Assembly: GCA_905221605.1 (NCBI GenBank)
Contig: CAJNDS010000166.1
Location: forward strand, 157,501 to 194,093
Direction: 5' to 3'
Source of the DNA: Symbiodinium natans
Lineage: Eukaryota > Sar > Dinophyceae > Suessiales > Symbiodiniaceae
Length of the DNA stretch: 36,593 nucleotides
A model generated the notes under the pieces. That model was not told the origin of the DNA. It saw nothing but the letters and a program-made list of their open reading frames with translations, and did no database searches. Shown piece by piece: positions 19,766 through 30,425 of this stretch. The stretch's first letter is position 1; each line of letters starts with the position of its first letter. The translations under genes were made by a program, and so were the position numbers.

Positions 19766-20990
19766 TCGTAAGATTCGGCTACTAGCCCTTCTGAGAGATA
19801 ACCAGACGCTCCATGCTTGATAAGACAGCCTAGATTGCAGCTTCATCTTCACCACTGGGGACAAGCCTAGACGCAGAGAAAGGTACAGAACTGATCTCAC
19901 CATGTCGCAGAATATAGACCGTCGTCGCAAACCTATGGCTGCAGCACATTGCGAATCGAAACGTCTGGAGAAAACAATCCTCGTGTGATCCTGCCCTTTT
20001 GCAAGCCTCAGTCGCGCCGGTCTAGCCACTGGATTGCCACCAGCCTTGCCGCTTGCCAGGGCACACGAGGAGGTCTGCATCGATGAGAAGGGATGGCGGC
20101 CGGCAGGGCCGCCGCAAGGGGAGGCTGGGAATAGCTCGAGACGTACGGCAGAGCGAACACTGGTACTGCTGCAACCGGCTTTGGGTGCGTCCACGCAAGT
20201 GACGTCAAGAGGGAAAGTGCACAAGCGGCGTTTCTGTGTGAGCCATGTGTCCTTGTAACATTACATCTTGTGGCCCACAGCACCGCGAGTTTCTCCAGCC
20301 GCCAAGCACCTGAGCTGGGCTCCAGCCTTCCTCGAGCCTGGGCAGCCGGCAGGGCCTGCAACTGCCAGCGAGGTCCACAGCATCCCTCGCACGGCAAAGG
20401 ATCCAAGATCCGCAACTTTGGCAACGGCAGGGCACACTGCGAACATGCGCCTCAAGGCACAATTGCTTGGGCGAATGCTTCTGGAAGCTTGGCTTCCGCA
20501 GCGCGTGCCGCACTGGTATGCCGGGTACTGAATTTCCTGAATCTTGTCGATGGCATGCGATGCAAGCTGGCCATCGTTTGCCAGCTGACGGAACACAGCA
20601 CCAAACCGGGCTGCTCTGTCTCGGGCCACTGGAACAGCGGGCGCAGCAACAAAACAACCAAGGCACACAAAGCTGAAGGTTGGTGGTGCGGTGTCCCTGG
20701 GATGGAGCCTCAGTTGACTGCATCCCGGCAAAGATCGCTTTCTGTGCACCGCGGCACGAGCCTTTTCCACCGTCTCTCCTGTGTAGACATCAGGAGCTGT
20801 CGTCCGGTGAGGCGGTGAAGCATGACCTTCTTCTCGCCAGTATGACCGAAGACCTCTTGGGAACGCCCTGCTTCCTCAGAGAGTCAGCCGACCGAGGTCA
20901 CTTGAGTTGGAGCCTAGACATAGGCACGCGCGAAGTGGGGCGGTGCGGCACAGGGCATCCGGAAACCACAGCTGGTTTTTGTTTGATGCC
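19766..20990 (+). repeat. Colinear block B1 (matches 1594-2840)
   Basis: B counterpart of block A1, with about 54 extra bases at 19880-19935. Holds the conserved core at 20530-20650. Confidence 0.85.
20530..20650 (+). other. Conserved core, B copy
   Basis: Matches 2400-2530. Differences from A in the + frame reading LNLVDGMRCK are silent, and one three-base deletion is in frame. See the A entry for the competing minus-strand reading. Confidence 0.3.
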
Positions 20991-23900
20991 GAGACCTCCT
21001 CATCGCGCTGGAAGGTGCACGGATGTGGCATGGCGAAGTTCCATTGCGTATGGGAAGGGCGACCTTTGCTTTGTGAGGCAGCCTGCGGTGCTGACCGAGC
21101 AGCCTACCTGCAAGGCAAACGTGCCATCCACAGCAGCCAGAATGGATTCTCAGCGACAGCACTTCACCACTACCACAAGGTCAGAACAAGCACAGAGGTG
21201 CACGCCGCGTACCGAGCGTGGCGCACGCGGAGCTTTCGGAGCCTCACGCGCAGGCAGAGCACACGATGTGAAGTGCACGAAAGCAGGCGTGGCTTCTTGG
21301 GTTTTAGCTTCAACTGAGCCCTAAGGCGTTCACGCAGATTAGGTCCGACACACGGCACAGGGATGCCTGAGAGTCTCATCAGTGACAACCTGAGAAGCTT
21401 GAAGCAAGCTCCTCGCCAGAGCAGAGGCAGGTACACTCGTTTCGACTCTCACTACTAGTCACTAGTTCTGTAGGGCAACCTTCATGTCTCTCTCTCTTCA
21501 GGCAGCGCTTCATGCTTTGTCGGTTTTGTGAGTTCCCTGCAAAAACCCATCGTAGACTCTTTTCGGAAACTCCGGAGCTTCGGCAGCACGTCGGTTTTAC
21601 TTAAGCATGCTGGGAGGGAGCTTACGTGGCGCATGGTTTTGGCATGCTAGCTTGCGCGAGCTTACGCGGAAACTGCCAAGGCCCTGAAACTTAGCTTACG
21701 AGAGCTTGCGCGAAACGTGGCAAAACCCGGTGCTTGTTGCTTGCGCGAGCCTAGGTTTCCGGAAGCCTCTTGGATGTTCCCGTTGCCCAGTCTTGAGGGG
21801 AACGCATGTTATGACTTTGGCATGCCCGGCATGCGCAAAGCAAAACACGGGCGCCTCCGAGCCCTCAGCTGGGTTTTCGCAGGCAGCGCCCGCAGCGCCC
21901 GCAGCGCAAGCACGGAGAGCACATGAGACAGCGGGGCCAGGCTACTGCGGCTACGGTCGGATCCGGAAGCCTCTGGAAGCCCGCGCGGAGGCTCGCGCGG
22001 CGGCCCGGGCCGCAAGACCATCCAGTTGCGCATCACCCGGCAGTCTGGACAGCCCGAAAGCATGCGTCGGCACGCTATCGAAAGGGCTTTAACAAGCACT
22101 TTTGCGAGCGCTTGCGTGAGCTGCACACGAGGCACCCGAAAAACAGAGCGGCGACGCGGCACGCGCAAGCTGCCCGAGTCACAGGTGGAGTCCGCTCGGT
22201 TCGATCAGGCAATCCAAGGCGCAGGCCACATGCGCGAGGCGGCCGTGCGCTGGCCGCAGGAAAAGTGCGGCGGGGCCGCACTAGACCTCTCCACAAGGAT
22301 CTACTTTTGCGAACTGCGCAGGATGAGGCCGGCTTACACAGAGCTGGGGCAGCAATGTCTACAGTAAGCACTGCCTTATTAGGCAATGCCCACATCCCAC
22401 AGCGTGGGCTGGGTGGCCGGCGCTCCCTCCAACACATCGAACACATGGAACACACCCACCCGCAATGCCGAGCAGACTGCAAGAGCTGCAGTTTTTGCGG
22501 CTCCGTAGGATCACCTGCTCAACCTGCGCACCCGGGACGCGTGCCTGGCACGCGGAACTTGTCGCGTGGCACCAGGCGCGCCAAGGAACGCAGGGGGAGT
22601 GCCTGCTGTGCTGAAGGCCTTGCGCTGAAAGACTCGTGAAATTCTTTGGAGCCTTCGCCGGCTTTCGAAGCTGGCGGTAGCAAACATTCGGCTCGCGAGG
22701 CTTGCGGTCCACTGGCAAGCCACAACCACGAAGCCCGCTTCCCCTGCAGCACCTGCGTGACGCGATGCGGATGGTGCGGATGATGCGGTGCCGCGATGGG
22801 ACTTTTCAGCATCAGCTTGGCTCAGCGCCCGGGCGAATAACCAGGTCGCCAAGCCCGCGTGTCAGCAAATGGACACGTCCGTCTGCGGCAGGGCCAGCCG
22901 AGTGCCGCCGCCGGCACCATGCAGAAAGGTGCAGGAACAAGCCCGGAGAAGCGCACGTGCTCGGAAGCTTCTGCTTTCGGGCCTTTTGGCTCGCAGATGT
23001 CGAAAGTTGCCATATTCTCTGGCATGGTCTACACCTGGAAAGCGGGAGCCTTCTTGCCGAGGCTCACACACAAAGATTCCACCGAACTCACAGGCCCGGC
23101 TTGCACGCGCGCAAGAAGCCCACGGAGCTGCCAGCAGCCCGATCACTCCGATCAGTGGCGCATCGAGGCAGTGCCAGCAGTGCCAAGGCTTTGTTTGGTG
23201 GCGCTTGGCCATCGCCAGTGCGAAGCTCTGTAGGGGGCTGCTACAGTCCCATTCTCATGCCCTGTCCAGGCACGCGGCAAAGGCATTCAGAGGGCTGCCA
23301 CATTTGACAACAGGGAGAAAGCATCTCACGGAATCGCACGTGCGACTCATGTCGGAGTCGCACGGCAGGTCGAGCTCGCAACTCCGCGCCACCGGGGGCA
23401 TCGGCAGCGCCTCGTAGGCGCAGGCTCCACGGACCTCATGCTGGGAGCGAGCACCTTCTCCTTCTAACGATCTCGAATTCGCAGCCGGCTGACAGCTGAC
23501 ACATTCTCCGGGCGCCGCCATGATTATTGGTGCACAAAGTATCCGCAAATTGCTGCATCCAAACTGAGCCCTATGGTTGATGCAGGAAACAGGTCATGCC
23601 TGATGCTTTGAATCGCAGCAGAACGAACGCAAACCGTACGAACGGGCCTCGCCCCAACAACGCACGGAGCCTTCGGGGCATTCTGCGGAAGAAGCCGGAG
23701 ACGTGGGCTGGCAACAAAAGATGCACCAGCCCCACCGAACAACGTAAGAACGCGCGCAGCTGCAGATCCTACTGCTGCTGATGCGACGTGGGTTCGGGCA
23801 GGGCACAAGCGTGCAGATCTTGCAGAACAACAGAGTCCGGAACCGCAAAACCATCCTGGGCTTGCTTCTGAGGACGGTGCCAAAGCAACCAAGAAACAAT

Positions 23901-24245
23901 CACGCTGCATGTGAGCGAGATGCCTGCTTATGATCACACACATGGGTCTGACAGCTGTGACGAAAATGCAGGTGAAAGCGACAGGGTACCGAAGGAGTGG
24001 CAGAAGTCAGGGAGCGCAGCACCGTCGTCGGCGACGTCGCTGCACATTCACAAAGAAATGGGGCCTCGAGCCCTAGAGTCCAGCGTGGCACAGAGCCGTC
24101 GAGTGACGGGAGCTGGCTTGGCAGAATTGAGTAGTATCAGAGCATCCGAAGCATCAAGAGAATCGACTGCCACCAGGGAATGTCTAGCCGGCGATGCGAC
24201 TGATCCCAATCCCAATGTGCGCTCACCTAGCAGCACGTGCACCGA
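20990..24245 (+). repeat. Colinear block B2 (matches 2840-5782)
   Basis: Counterpart of A2 with many small indels. The longest + frame here (21923-22639, 238 codons) is frameshifted in A (3663-4650), and its Arg/Ala/Gly/Pro-rich composition follows the GC content. It is therefore not called as a gene. A second long frame, 20680-21324, fails the same comparison. Confidence 0.8.
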
Positions 24246-26026
24246 CTCAAAGCCAAGGCGCTTGCGGGGCGCTTGCAAGGTCGCGCCGGCCTGCAAGCTT
24301 ACACGGTTTGGCTCTGACTCTGAAGGGAGGGCGCGTGCACTTGGAGGCCTTCTCCGGAGGCTGGGGCAGAAGAGGAAAAAGGCGAGGCTTTCGTCGAAGG
24401 CCAGAAAATGCACTTCGTGCATCCTAGTACACACGTGGCGGTGCCCCAGTGGCAGGCAACATCTGCCTCCGTAGGCTGAAAAAAGAAGCTCGCATCGCAG
24501 TGCACCTCCGACCCCCTTTGGCATTTCGCATGGGTGTGCCGGGGTGAGAGCATGGCACCAAAGCGCCGGCCTGAAGGCTCAGCCGGAACTGGGCAAACTG
24601 AAGCTGTGGGCAACATGCAGGCGGGCACCTTGCCAGCATGCAAACACAGGCAGGCTGCGCGCAGGCCATGTATTCTGCTCATTGGGGCATGAGAGGTCCT
24701 GACTCCATCACGTGGCAAGTGGGCGCGTGGACTCCATGTGACTCCCGTATCACTCACCGGCAGCGGGAGGTCATGAGTGGAGCTGGCAGGGCTCCTCATG
24801 GAACTCCTCCAAATCAGATGTGAGCGTGGGCTATCTTCGACGTGCCTCACAGGGGACAGGCTTTCGCCCGTGGTGTCGGAGCTCTTTCCTTTTGGGAGTT
24901 AACGCTTAGGGGGTTGAATAATGGAGTAGAGCACCCCAAAGGTTCATGGACGCCGTACTGCCGATTCTCGTCGCAAGCGGTGACGAGCAACCCTACCACG
25001 ATAGCATCTCCGAACCTTGAGAGCAAATCCGAAGATTAATGGACAACCGTTCCCAGCTTCTGCCGTATCAGATCTGCCTGACAGGCCTTTGATCACGGAT
25101 CATGTCTTCAAGACAAGCTGCGCGGTACCCGACGAGCTTCAGGGGCAGGCGGGGTTGCGAATCGTCCCCATTCTTGTGGGTGGACCACAGGAAGGCCTGT
25201 GAAAAGCTGAAAAAGCACACCCTTCGCCTTCGATGCTACTTTGCAAACACTACGTGATTTTTGCCGCTTTCTTCCGCCGTCCCCTGCATGACACCGATGG
25301 ACAGAAGCCGGAAGCCGAAAGCTTTCGATGGCCGCTTTTTGGTCCGTGCATAGAGCCCCACCCACGCCGCCGGCCTTAGCGCAGCTTCGGCAGCTTCGGC
25401 TGTGCGGGGGGCATGCTCCATGTGAGCTGCGGCGCACGGCTGTCACAATCCCGTCTGCTGGTGGCTTGCCGGGCGTCCTTGGACGCACAGCACCGGAGCG
25501 CTCTGCCTGGGTTCGCGCTGTGCGTCACCTCGGTTCAGTACATGTCGAGCACGTTGCATCGGCGGCTGCCAGCTTTTCGAGGAGCGCGCGGAAGGAAGCG
25601 CCGGACTCCGCTGCGTTTTGGCCTTCGTCTCCTTCGTGCCCTCTCATCTTTCGGCTACGGCACAACTCCAAGCAAGCCCGAGTCCTCCACCCCCCACGAT
25701 CCGGTTGCCCCACATGAGTCCCCGGCAAGACTTGAAACCCTTAACGGCTCTCAAGCCAGGGCATGTGGGCATCCCCATAAGCCTCAGGCACCCTTAGCAG
25801 ACTTAGCTAACTGCAGGCTTTGTCAATTCTTTAGCTGTGTGGTCGTGGGAGACCCTTCAAGACTTGAGCCTGGAAAGGTCTCATCCGCAGATCACTTTGA
25901 GTCTACGGAGTTGCCAGGCAAGAGATTTGCCCTGGGTTTGACAGACAAGCTCACGATGCCCGGGGAAAGGCCAGAAAGGCTTCCCTGTAGCGACGAAGGG
26001 CTGCGTGGAAGCTGGAGCTTTAAAAA
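24246..26026 (+). repeat. Colinear blocks B3 and B4 (match 6421-7391 and 7719-8615)
   Basis: B lacks the two A-specific segments (5783-6420 and 7392-7718). 25520-25990 is the well conserved part. A long + frame (25413-26105, 230 codons) spans it. Its middle (ADHFESTELPGKRFALGLTD) is shared with A, but A has a one-base difference upstream that shifts the frame. Confidence 0.8.
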
Positions 26027-26037
26027 CAGAGGACCTG

Positions 26038-26057
26038 GCCCGGCCGTGGGGCCGGGC
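26038..26057. repeat. Perfect GC hairpin
   Basis: GCCCGGCC (26038-26045) and GGCCGGGC (26050-26057) with a GTGG loop. It lies where B lacks the 1.26 kb present in A. Confidence 0.8.
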
Positions 26058-26117
26058 AACTCACAAATATTGAACTTCTTTTTGCGGGCAACTTACAAAT
26101 ATTGAACTTCTTTTTGC
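26054..26117 (+). repeat. 32 bp tandem duplication
   Basis: Two adjacent 32-base copies, starting GGGCAACTCACAAATATTG and GGGCAACTTACAAATATTG, with one mismatch. It overlaps the end of the hairpin and lies at the indel junction relative to A. Confidence 0.95.
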
Positions 26118-26288
26118 GGACCAAACTGAAGGTCCCACAGAATGTGGCCGGAAAGGGGGGCCTGTAGGTCAGAAAAGCTCTAGCAAGCGATAAGCAATGA
26201 TACTGGACATTCCTGCACCTTCCTACGGTTAAGGGCGGCGCGAAGGGAAACACAGAATGCTGAACGCTCTGTACCACGATTCAGTCTC

Positions 26289-26369
26289 TCTGAGACTCTG
26301 ACGACTGTGAGGCACAGCCCATGAGTCCCTGACGTTCATGAGCTTAACCATGCCGACAACATCCAAGCT
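26289..26369 (-). repeat. 81 bp segment inverted between units (B form)
   Basis: Reverse complement of 9877-9957 with 9 mismatches. On its right B has about 60 bases (26370-26428) with no A match before colinearity resumes. Confidence 0.85.
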
Positions 26370-26429
26370 ACGGCTACGGCTCCCCTTTCGGTTTTCCCCC
26401 TCAAGGCAACCCACAAGAAAAGGTTTGGG

Positions 26430-26878
26430 GCCTTCCTGGCTCAAGGGGCAGGAGGACCAAGAGCTGGCCTGGGGATGCCTCGGGTGCCCAAGCTGACTGT
26501 GGCTCCAATCCCACCTCCCTTCATCGAGAGCGCTGCTCCTACACTTCAGATTCTTGGAAAGCTGGCATGGCATGGCGCCATCCAACGGACTCGAGGAACT
26601 TCTAGCCTTCATTGGGTGGAATGTAGGCTCCGTAGCAGCGAGGGCATATGAAGACGTGGCCGACTGCAGAAGGCAGATCAGGCGATGAAGATCCTTCAGC
26701 GCACGGCTCATGTTTTCCACCGAGCACCAGGTACCCAGGTACTCACGCAGACACTCTCAGAATGGTGCGCCAGGGTCTGAGCAGGGAAGCGGCCGCGATG
26801 GGTTGCGTGCCTGCAAGCTGAAGATCCCACAGAACGCGCACTGCAAAAGCAGAGGGCGGCGGCAAACACAAGCTGAAC
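26430..26878 (+). repeat. Colinear block B5 (matches 9958-10398)
   Basis: Counterpart of A5. CTCAAGGGGCAGGAGGAC (26432), CCCAAGCTGACTGTGGCTCC (26489) and AGGCAGATCAGGCGATGAAG (26671) are shared with A. Confidence 0.8.
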
Positions 26879-27238
26879 AACAGAAGAAGCGAAGCAACAT
26901 GCGCAAAACTGTGTTTTGGCATTTCATGGCCAAACCTCGGAATTGGTGGAGCAGGCAAGGGTGAAGGCAGAAAGGGCTATAAAGAAGCAAAGACTGATCG
27001 AAGCGGCGAAGGCCCCAGCGTTTCCTCCTCCGAACCCCCACCGGTGCCAGAGGGAGAGCCTATCGAAAGCAATGTCGAGAGGCTGCCCACGAAGACACGA
27101 TCTCTTTGGCACCCGAACACCTCGGTTGGTATACATCAATGAGCAACGGGGCCCCGCAGCTACAAAAAGCTGCGTCGACCTTGAATGCCTTCAGCAAGCT
27201 GTGCAAAGGGATTTTGTGCATTGTGGGAAGCATTGAGG
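26877..27238 (+). CDS. Candidate coding segment, charged helix frame, unknown function
   Basis: A stop-to-stop frame of about 120 codons without an early ATG. Its N-terminal half is rich in Glu, Lys, Gln and Ala and would form a charged, possibly coiled-coil helix (ELVEQARVKAERAIKKQRLI). It is followed by a Pro-rich turn (AFPPPNPHRC) and a basic stretch, and ends in DFVHCGKH. Two other + frames overlap it: 26822-27148 (ending HPNTSVGIHQ) and a frame through 27106-27453 with a Cys-rich hydrophobic stretch (CLNCVAGLALG). I cannot tell which, if any, is translated. Spliced exons or a decayed gene with frameshifts would explain overlapping coding-like frames. No family recognised. Confidence 0.3.
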
Positions 27239-27252
27239 CGATGCCGTGTTGC

Positions 27253-27576
27253 TTAAATTGCGTGGCCGGACTTGCGCTTGGTAGGACACATGTGGTAGTG
27301 CTTCAAAACGTGCAGCTGCTGAGGCCTAAGTGGAACGTCAAAATACTCCCCAGGCTTCTGAAGCTTCTGAGCTTCCGGGGGGCGGGTTTGCGGAGCTTGG
27401 GATGTCGGATCCTTGAGTGTGGCTGCCAAGCATCCGAAGTCCTGGGAGGCTAGAAGTTCATCCCTAGAACCGGCGCTCGTCAGCTCCTTTTGCTGATGTT
27501 TTTGGGTTCTGACACGCGCATTGGAACCAAGATGCTTTCTGCGGAGATACCTGCCACCTGCGCGACTTGGTTGCAC
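27253..27576 (-). CDS. Candidate ORF on minus strand, ~107 codons, unknown function
   Basis: Read from a GTG at 27576 to a TAA at 27253. The frame is hydrophilic and well mixed (HQQKELTSAGSRDELLASQD, PEAQKLQKPGEYFDVPLRP, HYHMCPTKRKSG), more protein-like than most frames in the window. There is no ATG at its start, so it would have to be an internal or last exon. A plus-strand frame, 27513-27644, overlaps its 5' end and ends in an acidic tail (LEDDLEDDGMA); both cannot be right. No domain is recognised and there is no copy in unit A for comparison. Confidence 0.25.
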   Translation of the reverse strand: MQPSRAGGRYLRRKHLGSNARVRTQKHQQKELTSAGSRDELLASQDFGCLAATLKDPTSQAPQTRPPEAQKLQKPGEYFDVPLRPQQLHVLKHYHMCPTKRKSGHAI

Positions 27577-27679
27577 AACCGCTTTCCCCTAAACTCGAAG
27601 CAGCTGACCTTGAAGACGACCTTGAAGACGACGGGATGGCTTGAAAGAGTGTTCCGGGGCTTAGGGTGTGTTTGCATGT

Positions 27680-28006
27680 ATGGCAGCTCGAAGCACGCAG
27701 AGTGGGGGTTACGAGCCTCGAAATTGTGCAGCTTGTGACAGCCATCGCTGGCAGGTCGTATGCTCTGCCTGGCTACAGTCCTGCTCAGCTTCTGCTTGCA
27801 GAGGTAGAACGAAGTACTTCACCTTCATTTCCAGTGACTGCTACGCCTGCGTTGGTGGCCTTGTGCTGGTTTGGGCACTCGTGATCCTCATCACGGCCTT
27901 TTTCGAGACCTGCCTGGATCAAAGTCGCCCACATGTATTTGATCAGGAAACCGGAAACCCCAAACCCCAAATCCCCAGCCCAGACCCTGAATCTCTGAAT
28001 CTCTGA
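27680..28006 (+). CDS. Candidate small Cys-rich single-pass membrane protein
   Basis: First ATG at 27680, TGA at 28004-28006, 108 residues. Residues about 17-60 hold seven to eight cysteines (NCAAC, VVC, SC, SAC, SDC, YAC). Residues about 63-85 form a hydrophobic segment (GGLVLVWALVILITAFF) long enough to cross a membrane. The tail is Pro-rich. The stop lies inside three copies of CTGAATCT (27987-28010). After it the same frame continues to a TAG at 28115 and reads protein-like (PEDIYYIFYVPRWPVV). A slippage change in that repeat or an intron could therefore have altered the end. Family unknown; it could be one exon of a larger gene. Confidence 0.33.
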   Translation: MAARSTQSGGYEPRNCAACDSHRWQVVCSAWLQSCSASACRGRTKYFTFISSDCYACVGGLVLVWALVILITAFFETCLDQSRPHVFDQETGNPKPQIPSPDPESLNL

Positions 28007-28010
28007 ATCT
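27987..28010 (+). repeat. CTGAATCT x3 microrepeat
   Basis: Three perfect 8-base copies. As the unit length is not a multiple of three, gain or loss of one copy would change the reading frame of the overlapping candidate. Confidence 0.9.
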
Positions 28011-28306
28011 GCGTCCTATATATCATGCAGCTGAAGACACAGCTGAGAAAGAATCTGTCTGCACCTGAGGACATCTACTACATCTTCTATGTTCCTCGCT
28101 GGCCTGTTGTATTCTAGATTCGGATATTCGGGGATGCCGGCTGGTATACGGCCTGCGCCCTCGTCACTGCCACCAAATTCGAGGCAGCTGGCACTTCGCT
28201 AATCATGGATCCCGCCTTACCAGCTCCCTTGAAGCTACATACCCCGGCCACGAGCAAATAAGGATGTGAACATACATAAACGAAAAGCAAGGCTCTGGCA
28301 GTGCGC

Positions 28307-30425
28307 GCAGAGCCACCTGCTGCAAACTGGCAGAAAACATCGGAGAATCGACGCCTCGGAGCGATGGGGATCGCTCATCAACGATCTTCACACCTTTGCA
28401 AGCAGGGGGCGGGCCACTTGCAGAAGCAGAAGCACGGAAACGCAGCCGCGCCATCGCGGCGCACTTTGTTCTGTTGCCAGCGATGCTGGTGCGCTCGGCA
28501 GCTGCTCTGAGCCTCACCGTCCCTTGACATCGGACACTCTGCATGCTGGCCTCACTGGCCTCACTGGCTTCACTGGCCTCAGCGAGCGGGGGATGTGAGG
28601 GGGACGTTCGGACCTGCCCTCCCCCAACCCAACCCGAAAGGCCCACAACAACTTTTCCGCAAACGCAGCGTACTCCATGCTCCTGCTATGCACGGGGAGA
28701 AGGCAACATGACAGGTATCCCGTCGGAGGCCGGATGATCGGTTCGAGCACAACCGAGACGCATTGTGTTGCGGGGTGCTGAGGTGCATGGGTTGCTTGGG
28801 GTCCGTGGGGGAGAGGAGCAGTCACCCGAAACGGAGTCTAAGATGAGATGCAACCCAAAGCAGCGAGCACCCTGCCTGCTGAGGTCTGCGGCAGTGGGAT
28901 GGCGCAAGGACCCCCGCTCTTGAAAAGCACCGAGACACCGCCCAGGCGGCAGGTCCCCCATCCAAGCTGTAGCGCTTGAAGAGGGACCTACACGCCATTG
29001 GCCTCAATCTTTTAGCCCAACATGCTTTGAAGCTTACGTTGGAATGGCTGAGGAGGAACAACACACAGGCCTGAATCCAATTCGCCACTGCCCATGTGAG
29101 CGTTCTTGACCGGCAGGGTGGACCACCATGCAAAAGCAATCGCAGGCACGCAGCCACGTGATTGCGGCACTCAGCGTGGTTTGTCCCTTGAGGCCGGCAT
29201 GTTGGCCTCACTGGCCCCACGACGATCCAAGTGGGAGGGTTCTTAAGGAAGCCCCTTACAGCTTCCCAACTTTCCTCAGCCCAAGGCACAACTCATCACG
29301 CCAATGTAGGTGGGTGCAGACTGCGGCATGGACTTGATTCGCGGCGAACAGAACTACTGAGACCCGCTTCCATGAATATGCGTCAGCAACCTGCACTTAC
29401 CCTCCATCGGCCACCCACGGACAGTGTAAGCCGCCCTTGAATTCTGGCCTCTGCACATCCAATCTGCACCTCTCTCTCAACGAGGCCTTCAAGATAGGGC
29501 CTCAGCTCCCGGCAAGCGCAAGCATACATGGTGCGCTTCACTCGTCCTTCTGTGCATCCAACCTGCTGCGACACAAACTGGTGAATGAGTCTGGCAGCAA
29601 GGGCACGTGCTTTTGACTCGCCACGACAAGCCCATCTAAGTTGACACCTGTCCAGCCTTTAGAGGCGTTCCCCAACAAACGCGCGGCTTTAAGGGCTGTC
29701 CACAAGAGATCACCGTATCACCTGCCAAGGGCCGCTAGGGCCTCTCATGGCCTCTTAGACACCCCAAATGACCCTTTAGCTTGAGCCAGTGCATGAGCGC
29801 AGAGCAGCGCCATTGCTGCGGCTTCGCCAAGTTCTCAGATCATGCACAGATAGGCATGGTCTCTGTATCGTCACTGCGCTATCTCTGCTCGATCATCCCC
29901 TTTCTACTGGGAGATCAACCCAAGAACTCATCTTCACAGGGTGATGGCAGAGACTGCAGAAGAAACCGATGAAGGGCAAGCTGTCCACGAGGGCCACTCT
30001 GCCTTTCGAGGCGCGGAGGAAATCAGGCACCAGCCGTGAGAGGAATCCTACGGGAAGAAGACTTTCACACAACTTGCGCAAGGCATCCCTCGTCAAGCAG
30101 TCTTACGGGAATTCAAACTGCTTGGCAGTATTGGAATTACAGGCTATAGGTTTCAACTACTGCTTCATGGGCCATGTGCTCACCCTTGTGCCGCCAGCCA
30201 CTGTTGCGTGATAATGTCCTATCTGTTCCAGAAAGGACCGGACGAAAGCTTTGGGCGCATTCTTAGGCAGATAGTTCCGTCCAGAACCGGCACTATGGTG
30301 GTGGCCGGTGGGGGTCCATAAGCCAGGCAGAAAACTTCATCTTGAACCCGGCAAGCATGAACCGCCGGCCCTCATGGCAATGTTGCCTGGTGCCATGGAG
30401 GCCAAGAAATCAGACAAGTCAGCCG
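28307..30425 (+). repeat. Colinear block B6 (matches 10699-12930)
   Basis: Counterpart of A6, with R2 copy 3 inside and the CACTGGCCT minisatellite (about four imperfect copies, 28548-28583). No gene called. Confidence 0.8.
29323..29648 (+). repeat. Internal repeat R2, copy 3
   Basis: Counterpart of 11672-11995 in unit B; also matches 9165-9475. Confidence 0.85.

Larger units (their letters stand above)
26879..28306. other. B-specific insertion of 1.43 kb with coding-like frames
   Basis: Absent from A, which has an unrelated 300 bp here (10399-10698). Compared with the rest of the window its translations have a markedly more protein-like composition (Lys, Glu, Gln, Asp, hydrophobic helices) in several frames. 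It carries the candidates at 26877-27238, 27253-27576 and 27680-28006. No terminal inverted repeat or target-site duplication was seen at its edges. Confidence 0.75.

Noticed and set aside
21923-22639. 238-codon + frame, the longest in the window apart from the repeat-driven ones
   Set aside because: The homologous interval in A (3663-4650) is broken into three frames, and the composition (Arg, Ala, Gly, Pro) follows the GC content.
25413-26105. 230-codon + frame in unit B
   Set aside because: Only the middle is shared with A, and A has a one-base difference that shifts the frame. The end runs through the hairpin and 32 bp duplication.
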